DNA of 12,858 nucleotides from an uncultured Methanobrevibacter sp. (GCF_937898925.1 NZ_CALDKF010000013.1:1-12858), one strand, 5' to 3'. Positions 5,971-12,858 are shown, numbered from the stretch's first letter. Numbers and translations are program-made. Notes: generated by a model not told the origin, from the sequence alone.

Positions 5971-6291
5971 ATGAAAGAGGAAGTATTTTATGGAAAAGGT
6001 ATGGAAAGGGTAAAAGAGGAAGATGAAGAATTATACCAAGCTATTGTAACTTTAAATGATGCTGTATGGAATGGAAAAGCATTGGATTATAAGACTCAAA
6101 AGTTAATAGCCATTGGAATTGCAGCTTCCAATGCAGACAGCCGTGCAACTGAAAAGCAAATCATGAGTGCTAAAAAGGAATTAGGTGTCACTCGTGATGA
6201 AGTGGTTGATGTTTTAAAAGTTGTATTGTTGACTTCAGGTATGCAACCATTCAATAAGGCTTTGCAAATAGCAAATAAAGTGTTTGAATAA
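5971..6291 (+). CDS. Carboxymuconolactone decarboxylase (AhpD-fold) family protein, copy 1
   Basis: This is a 106-residue, all-helical small protein. The block QKLIAIGIAAS (residues 43-53) followed by ATEKQIMSAKKELGVTRDE matches the CMD/AhpD core. Redox-active relatives have a CxxC and His in the stretch corresponding to about residues 55-68. This protein has no cysteine anywhere, so it cannot be a disulfide peroxidase of the AhpD kind. The family also includes true decarboxylases and many methanogen proteins of unknown role. GGAG (5959-5962) lies 8 nt before the start. A close paralogue follows after 50 bp and then fprA, suggesting an oxygen- or stress-related function, which is inference from context only. 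Confidence 0.85.
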   Translation: MKEEVFYGKGMERVKEEDEELYQAIVTLNDAVWNGKALDYKTQKLIAIGIAASNADSRATEKQIMSAKKELGVTRDEVVDVLKVVLLTSGMQPFNKALQIANKVFE

Positions 6292-6341
6292 TTTTTTATT
6301 TTCTAAATTCTATTAGTTTTTCTATTTTCGGATGTTAAATC

Positions 6342-6662
6342 ATGGGAGAGAAAGTGTTTTTTGGTAAGGGGATTCGCCAAATTAAAAAAGAAGACCCTGA
6401 ACTATATGAGTCTATTGAGAATTTAGATAAGAATATCTGGAATGCAAATGTTTTGGATTATAGGACTCAAAAATTAATTGCAATAGCTATTTCTGCAACT
6501 AATCATGAAAGCTCTTCATTCTTGAAACAAGCATCTAAAGCTAAAAAAGAGCTTGATATTAGTCGTGATGAAATGATGGATGTTTTGAAAGTGGTTCTTT
6601 TAACCTCCGGAATGATTCCATTTAATCATGCTTTGGAAGTAGTAAATAAATTGTATGATTGA
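6342..6662 (+). CDS. Carboxymuconolactone decarboxylase (AhpD-fold) family protein, copy 2
   Basis: This 106-residue paralogue has the same length as copy 1 and aligns without gaps. By hand I count about 61 identical residues of 106, strongest at LDYRTQKLIAIAI and DVLKVVLLTSGM. It also lacks cysteine and shows ESSSFLKQ where redox members carry CxxC and His. The pair therefore arose by tandem duplication and then diverged, mainly in the N-terminal third and around residues 55-68, the likely active-site region. The two might form a mixed oligomer. The ribosome binding site is weak (GGAT, 6330-6333). The spacer to copy 1 is 50 bp, so translation from a shared transcript is plausible. The biochemical role is unknown. 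Confidence 0.85.
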   Translation: MGEKVFFGKGIRQIKKEDPELYESIENLDKNIWNANVLDYRTQKLIAIAISATNHESSSFLKQASKAKKELDISRDEMMDVLKVVLLTSGMIPFNHALEVVNKLYD

Positions 6663-6667
6663 TTTTT

Positions 6668-6692
6668 AAAATTATTTAATTTTCATTTTTTA
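6668..6692 (+). terminator. Hairpin plus T-run after the second CMD gene
   Basis: AAAATTA (6668-6674) and TAATTTT (6677-6683) form a perfect 7-bp inverted repeat with a TT centre, followed by CATTTTTT. It starts six bases after the stop codon and looks like a terminator, which would make fprA a separate unit. The element is pure A/T, so chance is possible. Confidence 0.45.
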
Positions 6693-6752
6693 GTTTAAAA
6701 AACTTTGTAAGGTTATTCGGATTTTTAAAAATTTAATTTATTAGGTGTTAAT

Positions 6753-7979
6753 ATGAAAGCAGAATCTTTTAAAATTGCAGACGGTGTATACTGGGTAGGA
6801 GCAATCGATTGGGATAGAAGAAGTTTCCACGGTTTTGGAATTCCCGGTTCAACTTACAACTGTTATTTAGTATTCGGTGATGAGAAAGTAGCATTAATTG
6901 ATAATGTAGAGCATGGAATGTCAAATCAATTATTTGCAAGAATTGAAGATGCATTTGCAAAAGAAGGTAAGGATGAAGTTAAGATAGATATCCTTATTCA
7001 AAACCACAGTGAAATGGATCATACCGTTTGTCTATGGGAAACCGTTAATAAATTCTCTGATGCAGAGCTTTACTGCAGTAAAAAATGTGAAGAGTTTCTA
7101 CAGGCACAGTTCCATGATTTCAGAGGATATGATATGAATGTTGTAAAAACTGGCGATACTCTTGATTTAGGTGGAAAAACATTAGCATTTGTATCAGCTC
7201 CGATGTTACACTGGCCAGATAGTATGTTTACAATGTATATGGAAGAAGGTATTTTATTCTCTAATGATGCATTTGGACAACATTTAGCTTTATCTAAACG
7301 ATATGCTGAAGATTATGACTTAGGATTTATTTTGGACCACTCAAAAAGATTCTATGCAAATCTTGTAGTTTTAGGTTCTATGACATTAACTCGAAAATTT
7401 GATGAATTAAACGATTTGGGAATATTGGAACAAGTAAAGATGATTGCACCATGTCATGGTCAAATCTGGAAAAATCCAGGGCCAATTGTAGAGGCTTATC
7501 AAAAATGGGCTAGTGGTGTCTGTAAAGATAAAATAACAGTGATTTATGATACAATGCATCACAGCACTCAAAAAATGGCACATGCCATTGCTGAAGGGAT
7601 AATGAGTGAAGGTGTGGAATGTGTTTTATATTTCATGCAGGAAAACACTCCTGATGAGATAGTTCATGATGTTTTAGAAAGTAAAGCTATTGCATTAGGT
7701 GCACCTACTATGATGAACAAGCCTTATCCAAGAATCGGATCTACTTTGTACTGGTTAGATTGCTTAAACTTTAAAGGAACTGGCAGCTTTAAGAAAGCTT
7801 TGGTATTCAGTAGTAAAGGATGGGCTGGAGGAGCTATTAAAAAACTTACAGCAGAGCTTGAAAATGCAGGTTTTGATGTATGTGATAGTTATGAAGCAAT
7901 TTTTGTGCCGGATAGTGATGTATTGGATGAGTGCTTTGAAAGAGGTAAAGCTTTAGCAAAATCAATTAAAGAAGAATAA
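6753..7979 (+). CDS. fprA: F420H2 oxidase, flavo-diiron protein FprA
   Basis: The 408-residue cytoplasmic enzyme reduces oxygen to water using reduced coenzyme F420, protecting anaerobic methanogens. The N-terminal metallo-beta-lactamase domain carries a full diiron set: H85, E87, D89 and H90 in NHSEMDH, H153 in MLHWPD, D172 in NDAFGQH, and H235 in PCHGQ. The C-terminal flavodoxin domain (from about residue 260) has the FMN phosphate loop YDTMHHSTQKMA (265-276), the GAPTMMNKPYP loop (316-326) and SSKGWAGGA (353-361). No rubredoxin domain is fused, as expected for the methanogen F420-dependent type. Length is typical. AGGTG lies 5 nt before the ATG. It sits 90 bp downstream of the CMD pair. 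NO reduction is an alternative activity in this family. Confidence 0.95.
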   Translation: MKAESFKIADGVYWVGAIDWDRRSFHGFGIPGSTYNCYLVFGDEKVALIDNVEHGMSNQLFARIEDAFAKEGKDEVKIDILIQNHSEMDHTVCLWETVNKFSDAELYCSKKCEEFLQAQFHDFRGYDMNVVKTGDTLDLGGKTLAFVSAPMLHWPDSMFTMYMEEGILFSNDAFGQHLALSKRYAEDYDLGFILDHSKRFYANLVVLGSMTLTRKFDELNDLGILEQVKMIAPCHGQIWKNPGPIVEAYQKWASGVCKDKITVIYDTMHHSTQKMAHAIAEGIMSEGVECVLYFMQENTPDEIVHDVLESKAIALGAPTMMNKPYPRIGSTLYWLDCLNFKGTGSFKKALVFSSKGWAGGAIKKLTAELENAGFDVCDSYEAIFVPDSDVLDECFERGKALAKSIKEE

Positions 7980-8040
7980 TCTTTAATTATTCTCTTTTTA
8001 ATTTTTTATTTTTTTTCATTTTTATTTTCTAATATTTTTT
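7973..8040 (+). terminator. Hairpin overlapping the fprA stop, with T-rich tail
   Basis: AGAATAAT (7973-7980) and ATTATTCT (7986-7993) form a perfect 8-bp inverted repeat with loop CTTTA. The TAA stop lies inside the left arm. Several T-runs follow to about 8042. This is a good terminator candidate for fprA in the convergent spacer before the LOG gene. Confidence 0.6.
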
Positions 8041-8080
8041 TTTATTTCAATTGATTTATTATTATTTTTTCTATTTTAAC

Positions 8081-8620
8081 CTATTTTATATCCAATAATT
8101 CAAAAACTCTTTCAAGTGTATCTGCTATTTTAAAAGTGTTTTTATCAATCTCTTCTCTAACGACTCCTTCTTTTAACATAAAATCAAGCATTTCTAACAT
8201 TGGGTCATAATAACCGAAGAGATTAAAGAGTATTATCTTTTTATTGTGCTGTTTTAATTTCTTCAATACAATAATTTCAAAGAATTCGTCAAGGGTTCCT
8301 ATTCCTCCAGGAGCTATTATAAAAGCGTCTGAATTTTTTAAAAATAGCTTTTTTCTCTCATCCATGGATTCTGTATAAATGAATTCATCACAATCTCTAC
8401 AGATTCCTTCAAAATCTTCCATCCATTCAGGTGCAATTCCTATTACTTTTCCATTATTGTCTATTGCTCCTTTGGATACAGCTCCCATAACTCCTGTAGA
8501 TCCTCCACCGAATACAAGAGTATGTCCTCTTTTAGCTATTTCCTCTCCTAATTTGTATGATTCTTCAGTATATTTGGATTTTATACTAGTGCTTCCAGCA
8601 CCATAAAGACAAATTCTCAT
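8081..8620 (-). CDS. LOG family nucleoside 5'-monophosphate phosphoribohydrolase-like protein
   Basis: The 179-residue Rossmann-like protein carries the LOG signature PGGIGTLDE (residues 104-112, catalytic Glu probably E112). It also has R89/K90 in MDERK and an upstream GGGSTGVMG loop (38-46) that binds the nucleotide phosphate. Characterised relatives cleave ribose 5-phosphate from nucleoside monophosphates, making cytokinin bases in plants and salvaging or degrading AMP-like nucleotides in microbes. The substrate in an archaeon is unknown. It does not carry the decarboxylase label often misapplied to this family. The start is supported by AAGGGAT about 6 nt upstream. It is divergent from the GT4 gene, with 171 bp between starts, and convergent with fprA. 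Length is normal. Confidence 0.9.
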   Translation of the reverse strand: MRICLYGAGSTSIKSKYTEESYKLGEEIAKRGHTLVFGGGSTGVMGAVSKGAIDNNGKVIGIAPEWMEDFEGICRDCDEFIYTESMDERKKLFLKNSDAFIIAPGGIGTLDEFFEIIVLKKLKQHNKKIILFNLFGYYDPMLEMLDFMLKEGVVREEIDKNTFKIADTLERVFELLDIK

Positions 8621-8791
8621 AATATCCCTTAATATTTTAAAATTTTTTATTCTTTTTCTTTGATAATATTTATTTATAATTTGATTTTAAAAAACTTTTT
8701 TATAATCTTTATGTATTTAAATAAAAAATTATAAATTATTAATAAATATAAATTTAAATAATAATTTCTTTTTGGAATTTTTGGTGAGTTT
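8621..8791. promoter_or_regulatory. Divergent promoter region, LOG gene and glycosyltransferase
   Basis: This AT-rich 171-bp spacer serves both start codons. Toward the glycosyltransferase, TTTTTTATAAT (8696-8706) after A-rich sequence could be a TATA element, with a leader of about 60 nt; GGTGA (8783-8787) is the ribosome binding site. Toward the LOG gene no single TATA box stands out. Confidence 0.35.
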
Positions 8792-9985
8792 ATGAAGATA
8801 TTAGTAGTTCAAGAATCAGACTGGTTAAAGAGAAATCCCCATCAGCAACACCATTTAATGGATCGTATGGTACTTCGTGGACATGAGGTAAAAGTAATTG
8901 ACTATCCAATTGATTGGCCTAAGGAAGACCCTGATGGATTTATGTTCAAAAGGGAAGTTCATGATAATGTATTCAAAGTAAAACCAGAAGCAGACATTCA
9001 AGTGATTAGACCTTCTTTCATTAAAAAACCAGTTTTAAACTACATGTCATTATATTATACTCATAAAAAGGAAATCAAAAGGCAAATTGAAGAATTCAAT
9101 CCAGATGTAATTATGGGTTTGGGTTTGCTTAATGCATATTCTGCTTCAAAACTTGCCAATAAGCGTAATATTCCATTTGTATACTACCTGATTGATGTTC
9201 TTTATGCACTTATTCCTGAAAAGACATTTCAGTCATTTGGAAAGAAAGTCAACATGAAGGCAATAGAGCGTTCTGACCTTGTGATTACTATCAATCAAAA
9301 GCTTAAAGAACTGGCAATAGATTTGGGTAGTAATCCTGATGAAACCATTTTAATTGATGCTGGAATTGATTTAAATGACTTTGACCCTCAACTTGATGAT
9401 TCAAATATAAGAAATACATATAACATAGGCAAAAATGACACAGTTCTCTTCTTTATGGGTTGGATTTATGAATTTGCAGGTATGAAGGAATTGGCCATTG
9501 AACTTGGAAAGAACAAGGAAAAGTATCCTAATATGAAGATTCTCATTGTAGGTGATGGTGATGCCTATGACAAGATGGTTCAGATAAAAGAGGAGTATGA
9601 CCTTGGTGACCAATTGATACTTACAGGCAAGCAGCCATATGAAATGATTCCCGAATTTTTGGCAGCTGCAGATTTCTGTCTTCTTCCAGCTTATATTGAT
9701 GAGGAAATCATGCAGGATATAGTTCCAATAAAGCTCTATGAGTATTTGGCTATGGAAAAGGTGGTTATAGCAACAGAGCTTCCTGGAATTTCCAAGGAGT
9801 TCGGTTATGGAAACGGAATTGAGTATGTCCAAAAGGCAGAGAAAGTTTTGGAAACTGCTCAGAAGATTCTTGATGAAGGAAGATATGAAGAGATTTCCAA
9901 AAAAGGACGAGAATATGTCAAGTCCAATGATTGGGAAGCGATTACTGATAAATTTGAAAATGCTTTGAATGATTTGTTAGATTAA
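8792..9985 (+). CDS. GT4-family glycosyltransferase
   Basis: This 397-residue GT-B enzyme transfers sugar from an activated donor, probably at the cytoplasmic membrane face during glycan, glycolipid or glycoprotein synthesis. The N-terminal acceptor half contains HQQHHLMDRMVLRGHEV and a central VIMGLG strand. The C-terminal donor half starts near residue 215 with VLFFMGWIYEFAG, then ILIVGDGDAYD (250-260), LILTGKQPYEMIPEFLAAAD (275-294) and IKLYEYLAMEKVVIAT (313-328). In the E-x7-E donor-binding motif the second Glu is E317, while the first position is Asp (D309), a variation seen in some subgroups. No membrane segment is evident. GGTGA supports the start. Donor and acceptor are unknown; the epimerase at 2667 is a possible but distant partner. 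Confidence 0.9.
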   Translation: MKILVVQESDWLKRNPHQQHHLMDRMVLRGHEVKVIDYPIDWPKEDPDGFMFKREVHDNVFKVKPEADIQVIRPSFIKKPVLNYMSLYYTHKKEIKRQIEEFNPDVIMGLGLLNAYSASKLANKRNIPFVYYLIDVLYALIPEKTFQSFGKKVNMKAIERSDLVITINQKLKELAIDLGSNPDETILIDAGIDLNDFDPQLDDSNIRNTYNIGKNDTVLFFMGWIYEFAGMKELAIELGKNKEKYPNMKILIVGDGDAYDKMVQIKEEYDLGDQLILTGKQPYEMIPEFLAAADFCLLPAYIDEEIMQDIVPIKLYEYLAMEKVVIATELPGISKEFGYGNGIEYVQKAEKVLETAQKILDEGRYEEISKKGREYVKSNDWEAITDKFENALNDLLD

Positions 9986-10001
9986 ATTATAATTATTAAA
10001 T

Positions 10002-10056
10002 AAATAAATTAAATAAATTAAATAAATTAAATAAATTAAATTAAATTTTTTTTTTT
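10002..10056. repeat. Four 9-bp tandem repeats (AAATAAATT) followed by T11
   Basis: Four perfect copies of AAATAAATT occupy 10002-10037. A partial copy follows, then a run of 11 T at 10046-10056. The array starts 17 bp after the glycosyltransferase stop and ends 21 bp before the GNAT start. The T-run may terminate the glycosyltransferase transcript. Copy number is probably variable between strains. Confidence 0.75.
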
Positions 10057-10077
10057 ATTGAATGTGGAGATTTATTC

Positions 10078-10557
10078 ATGCCAGAATTAACATTTAGAAA
10101 TGCAGAAGAAAAAGATGTTCCTTTAATCTTGGAATTCATTAAGAAATTAGCAGATTATGAGCATAGATTAGATGAAGTTATAGCTACTGAAGAAGCTTTA
10201 AAGTATTGGATTTTCGATAAGAATCAGGCAGAAGTCATTTTTGCTCTTGAAGACGGTAAAGAAATAGGATTTGCATTTTTCTTCTTAAGCTTTTCAACTT
10301 ACATTGCAAATGTCAATATGCACCTTGAAGATCTTTTCATAGACCCTGAATATCGTGGAAAAGGTTATGGAAAGGCACTGCTTAGGGAACTTGCTAAGAT
10401 TGTAAAGGAAAGAGGTTATGGAAGATTTGAATGGACTTGTCTTGAATGGAATGAACCAAGCAAGGAATTCTATAGGTCCATTGGTGCGGAAGAAAAGGAT
10501 TGGGATGTTTTCCACTTTACAGGCAAATCATTAGATGATTTTATCAATGAGAACTAA
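10078..10557 (+). CDS. GNAT acetyltransferase, diamine/thialysine N-acetyltransferase-like
   Basis: The 159-residue protein is a complete GNAT domain that moves acetyl from acetyl-CoA to an amine. LEDLFIDPEYRGKGYGKALL (residues 83-102) holds the acetyl-CoA pyrophosphate loop R93-GK-G96-Y-G98. EWNEPSKEFYRSIGA (123-137) resembles the end of spermidine/spermine and thialysine acetyltransferases, with Tyr132 in the usual general-acid place. Acidic residues around 26-40 would suit a polyamine substrate. The substrate is therefore suggested, not proven. GGAGAT (10066-10071) lies 6 nt before the start. The gene appears to stand alone between a T-run and a 346-bp spacer. Confidence 0.88.
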   Translation: MPELTFRNAEEKDVPLILEFIKKLADYEHRLDEVIATEEALKYWIFDKNQAEVIFALEDGKEIGFAFFFLSFSTYIANVNMHLEDLFIDPEYRGKGYGKALLRELAKIVKERGYGRFEWTCLEWNEPSKEFYRSIGAEEKDWDVFHFTGKSLDDFINEN

Positions 10558-10903
10558 TTTTTAAAATTTTCATTTCTCTTATTTTTCACTTCTTCACCAT
10601 TATTTATTCTTTCTATTTTTAATTTTATTTTAACATTTGATTCCTTTTTTCATTAATTCGTATTTAATTATTTAGCAATAGTTCATTTTTTAATTATTTT
10701 TTTACTATTTTTTATAAAAAATTCATTTATTTTATTGAAAAACACCCTCTGTTCAAAATTTTTAATAAAGTTTTAATAATGGGATTAATAAATATATTTT
10801 ATGGTAATAAATTAATTAATAAATGTTGAATTGATTTATTTGTTTTTTTATAATTCTTATTAATTAATTAGATTATTAATTCTTTAGATTATAGTGTGAT
10901 ATA
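10558..10903. other. 346-bp intergenic region before uraA
   Basis: It is nearly pure A/T with T-runs after the GNAT stop, fitting termination. The one GC-richer island is at 10735-10756: TTGAA and TTCAA arms around AAACACCCTCTG. It lies about 150 bp before uraA and could be an operator or promoter-distal site. TATA-like stretches near 10790-10800 and 10848-10858 are promoter candidates. GTGAT (10896-10900) is the uraA ribosome binding site. I see no convincing small gene or structured RNA. Confidence 0.4.
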
Positions 10904-12214
10904 ATGAGTGAAAATGATAGTGATATGATTTATGGTTTATGGGATAAGCCTCCTGTTTTTGAGTTGATTTTATTATCCCTTCAACGTTTATGTGCTATTT
11001 TTGGTGCTACAATCTTAGTGCCAATCGTAGTAAACACCACTGTTGGCGAACCTGTGCTATCTGTTCCAGTTGCTTTGATTGCTTCAGGGATAGGTACACT
11101 TCTTTATGTAATTGTTACACGGAATAGAAGTCCGGTATATCTGGGAAGTTCATTTGCTTTTATTGCTCCTATGATTGCAGGATTTGCTATTGGAGGTAAG
11201 TCAAGTATTTTCTCAGCTTTAATGGTTGTAGGTTTAGTGTATATGGCTATTGCTATAATCATCAGAATTACTGGTAATGAATGGATTAACAAGTTACTTC
11301 CTCCAGTAATTGTAGGTCCTATGATTATGGTTATTGGTTTATGTTTGGCTCCTACTGCGATTCAGGAAATTGGTCTTGATCAAGCTGCAATTCCAATCAA
11401 TAACCTTATTGTTGCACTTGTTGCATTCTTGACAACTGCTGTAATAGCTATTCGTGGTAGAGGAATGCTTAAGGTTATTCCTTTCTTGATTGGTATTATT
11501 GTATCATATGCTGTAGCAGCTTGCTTAGGCATGGTTGACTTCTCAGGATTCTTTGCAGCTAGCGTATTTGAAGTTCCTGATTTCTATATGCCATTTGTAA
11601 ACTATAGCTTCAATCCTGCAGCTCTTTTAACAATTGTTCCAATTGCTCTTGTAACTATGGTAGAGCATGTAGGGGACCATAAGGTATTAGGTGAAATCAT
11701 TGGTCGTGACTTGATTTCTGATCCTGGTTTAAACAAAACCCTTTTTGGTGATGGTCTTGCTACTTTCGTTGCAGCATTCATTGGTGGTCCTGCAAACACA
11801 ACTTATGGTGAAAACACTTCAGTTGTAGGATTGACAAGAGTTGCATCCATTTATGTAATCGGTTTGACTGCAGTCTTTGCAATACTATTTGCATTCTCTG
11901 GACATTTAACTGCACTTCTTGCAGCTATGCCTAACCCTGTAATTGGTGGGGTGGCAATTCTCCTTTACGGATTCATTGCAGTTAATGGGGTAAAGCTCTT
12001 GATTCAAGAGGAAGTGAACTTCAACAACAATAAGAACATTGTTGTAGCAGCTACCATGTTGGTTTTAGGTTTAGGTGGAGCTACCTTATCCCTTGTTCAA
12101 GGGGACTTGTCTGTATCCATTTCCGGTATGGCTCTTGCAGCAATTGTTGGTGTAGTTCTTAATTTACTTATTCCAGAAAGAGAAGACGATAAGGAATTTA
12201 CTGAAGTTCATTAA
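10904..12214 (+). CDS. uraA: Uracil permease, NCS2 (NAT) family
   Basis: The 436-residue polytopic membrane protein imports uracil, probably by proton symport, for pyrimidine salvage. About 14 hydrophobic segments are expected for the family and the hydrophobic pattern is consistent. Two diagnostic sites are present. VEHVGDHKVLG (from residue 253) has E254 aligning with the uracil-contacting Glu of E. coli UraA. GGPANTTYGENTSV (294-307) has E303 aligning with the second substrate-contacting Glu. QRLCAIFGATILVP (27-40) and YLGSSFAFIAP (79-89) are also typical. A short acidic N-terminus and a charged C-terminus lie in the cytoplasm. The ATG follows GTGAT. Xanthine or another nucleobase is less likely given the UraA-like motifs. 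It appears to be a single-gene unit with no pyrimidine gene adjacent. Confidence 0.92.
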   Translation: MSENDSDMIYGLWDKPPVFELILLSLQRLCAIFGATILVPIVVNTTVGEPVLSVPVALIASGIGTLLYVIVTRNRSPVYLGSSFAFIAPMIAGFAIGGKSSIFSALMVVGLVYMAIAIIIRITGNEWINKLLPPVIVGPMIMVIGLCLAPTAIQEIGLDQAAIPINNLIVALVAFLTTAVIAIRGRGMLKVIPFLIGIIVSYAVAACLGMVDFSGFFAASVFEVPDFYMPFVNYSFNPAALLTIVPIALVTMVEHVGDHKVLGEIIGRDLISDPGLNKTLFGDGLATFVAAFIGGPANTTYGENTSVVGLTRVASIYVIGLTAVFAILFAFSGHLTALLAAMPNPVIGGVAILLYGFIAVNGVKLLIQEEVNFNNNKNIVVAATMLVLGLGGATLSLVQGDLSVSISGMALAAIVGVVLNLLIPEREDDKEFTEVH

Positions 12215-12262
12215 TCTCTTTTCTCTTTTTTCTTTTTTTACTTTTTTTTTCTGAATTTTTAT
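12213..12262 (+). terminator. T-tract terminator of uraA
   Basis: Starting at the stop codon, a run of C/T sequence (CTCTTTTCTCTTTTTTCTTT) is followed by T-tracts to about 12262. No strong hairpin is needed; archaeal polymerase terminates at such T-runs. Confidence 0.55.
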
Positions 12263-12760
12263 ATTTGCTTACTATTTTTTGAATAATTAATTGATTGGTG
12301 ATATCATCAATTATTTCATTCCTTTTTTCAAATAAACCATTATTTTTATTCAAAAACTTTTGTTTTGAATTTAAAATGACTTAAAAAGGATTTTAAATAG
12401 AAATTTTTAATCATATAAATTATGGGATAATATAATTTTTTTATATTCTATTTAAAAAATCCATATAATCTTTTTTTTTATTTAATGGGCTTATTATTGG
12501 GAATATTTATTTTATTAAAGTTAAATTTGATTATATTTTATTTAAATACTTATAAAATGATATTTATTCATTAAATAAAGAAATATACGATAGTTTTTAT
12601 TTTTATTTAATTTTTGTTGGTTTTTTTAAGTTTTAAGAATAAAATTTGATTATTTTTAATAAAGAAATGTTGTAAATTATTTTTATTCTTAATTAGTGAT
12701 ATTTAAGTCTTAAAATCAATTTTTAATAATTTTCATGGCTTTAATTAAAATTTATTTTTA
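12263..12760. other. Long non-coding AT-rich region with one near-palindrome
   Basis: No gene is supported in this stretch. A 22-bp near-palindrome at 12292-12313 (TGATTGGTGATATCATCAAT plus TA) has only two imperfect pairs, both G/T, with a perfect TGATATCA core (12299-12306). The sequence AAATTTGATTAT recurs at 12523 and 12642, and AATAAAGAAAT recurs near 12575 and 12658, forming a loose duplicated block about 84-119 bp apart. The longest open frame (12485-12574, 29 residues, hydrophobic) has no ribosome binding site and is not called. Confidence 0.4.
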
Positions 12761-12778
12761 AGAAAGGTTTATATGTCT
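12758..12778 (+). promoter_or_regulatory. Archaeal promoter of the gene beginning at 12851
   Basis: TTTATAT (12768-12774) directly follows AAGAAAGG, a purine-rich BRE-like element. It is one of the clearest BRE plus TATA matches in the window. Transcription would start near 12795-12800, giving a leader of about 50 nt before the ATG at 12851. Confidence 0.55.
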
Positions 12779-12850
12779 TTAGAATAAATGTTTAACTATC
12801 GATATTTTTTAATTTATTTTATTTAATATCCGTTTATATTTAGGTTAAAT

Positions 12851-12858
12851 ATGGAAAA
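12851..12858 (+). CDS. Start of a gene cut by the window end
   Basis: An ATG at 12851-12853 is preceded by AGGT (12842-12845) with 5 nt spacing and a good promoter about 80 bp upstream. Only the codons for Met and Glu and part of a third are visible, so the product cannot be named. Confidence 0.5.

Noticed and set aside
5735..5974. 79-residue plus-strand frame overlapping the nuclease 3' end
   Set aside because: It is out of frame with the conserved zinc module and its second half translates A/T spacer. No start signal was found.
6326..6730. A confident MsvR binding site upstream of fprA
   Set aside because: Only one TTCG half-site is present in each spacer, without a paired repeat at suitable distance.
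9401..9832. 143-residue minus-strand open frame inside the glycosyltransferase gene
   Set aside because: It lies wholly within the well-supported GT4 coding sequence, has no ribosome binding site and encodes no recognisable domain. It is an antisense shadow.
10779..10829. 16-residue frame upstream of uraA considered as a leader peptide
   Set aside because: It has no ribosome binding site, no run of regulatory codons, and no attenuator-like structure after it.
12485..12574. 29-residue hydrophobic open frame in the last spacer
   Set aside because: There is no ribosome binding site, and hydrophobic Ile/Leu/Phe codons are expected by chance in T-rich DNA.

Overview
The window looks like chromosome from an AT-rich methanogenic archaeon of the order Methanobacteriales, most likely Methanobrevibacter or a close relative. 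The reasons are an F420H2-oxidase-type flavo-diiron protein (FprA), a methanogen-style six-cluster polyferredoxin, many Cys-rich zinc-ribbon proteins, Shine-Dalgarno sequences of the GGTGAT/AGTGAT type, archaeal TATA-like promoters and very T-rich 3' regions. The genus is an inference from gene content and composition; no rRNA or other marker is present.

Layout. Positions 1-74 hold the last codons of an upstream gene. From 232 to 1788 (+) lie a 6x[4Fe-4S] polyferredoxin and a CBS-pair protein with an unrecognised C-terminal module. From 1923 to 2435 (-) a DUF2085 membrane protein is preceded by a 47-residue single-span protein with a strong ribosome binding site. A sugar-nucleotide epimerase/dehydratase (+) follows at 2667-3662. 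Two minus-strand zinc-binding proteins come next: a membrane protein with a tail full of N-glycosylation sequons (3815-4312) and a DUF3795 protein (4433-4849). At 5137-5871 (+) is an exported staphylococcal-nuclease-type enzyme with a C-terminal zinc module. Two adjacent Cys-free carboxymuconolactone-decarboxylase (CMD) paralogues and fprA (+) occupy 5971-7979. A LOG-type nucleotide hydrolase (-) is at 8081-8620. It is divergent from a GT4 glycosyltransferase, followed by a GNAT acetyltransferase and a uracil permease (+), ending at 12214. The last 636 bp before a new start codon at 12851 are non-coding.

How the genes may work together. Most are single-gene transcription units separated by T-rich spacers, often with short perfect inverted repeats at the 3' end. 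Three groupings look meaningful. The first is polyferredoxin plus CBS protein (electron transfer with a possible nucleotide-sensing partner). The second is the CMD pair plus fprA (a candidate oxygen-defence cluster). The third is small membrane protein plus DUF2085. The epimerase and the glycosyltransferase could both serve surface glycan synthesis but are not adjacent.

I found no mobile element, CRISPR array, tRNA or rRNA. I cannot demonstrate a new defence or biosynthetic system. The best leads are the Cys-free CMD pair beside fprA, the CBS C-terminal module, the sequon-rich zinc-ribbon protein and the small protein before DUF2085.
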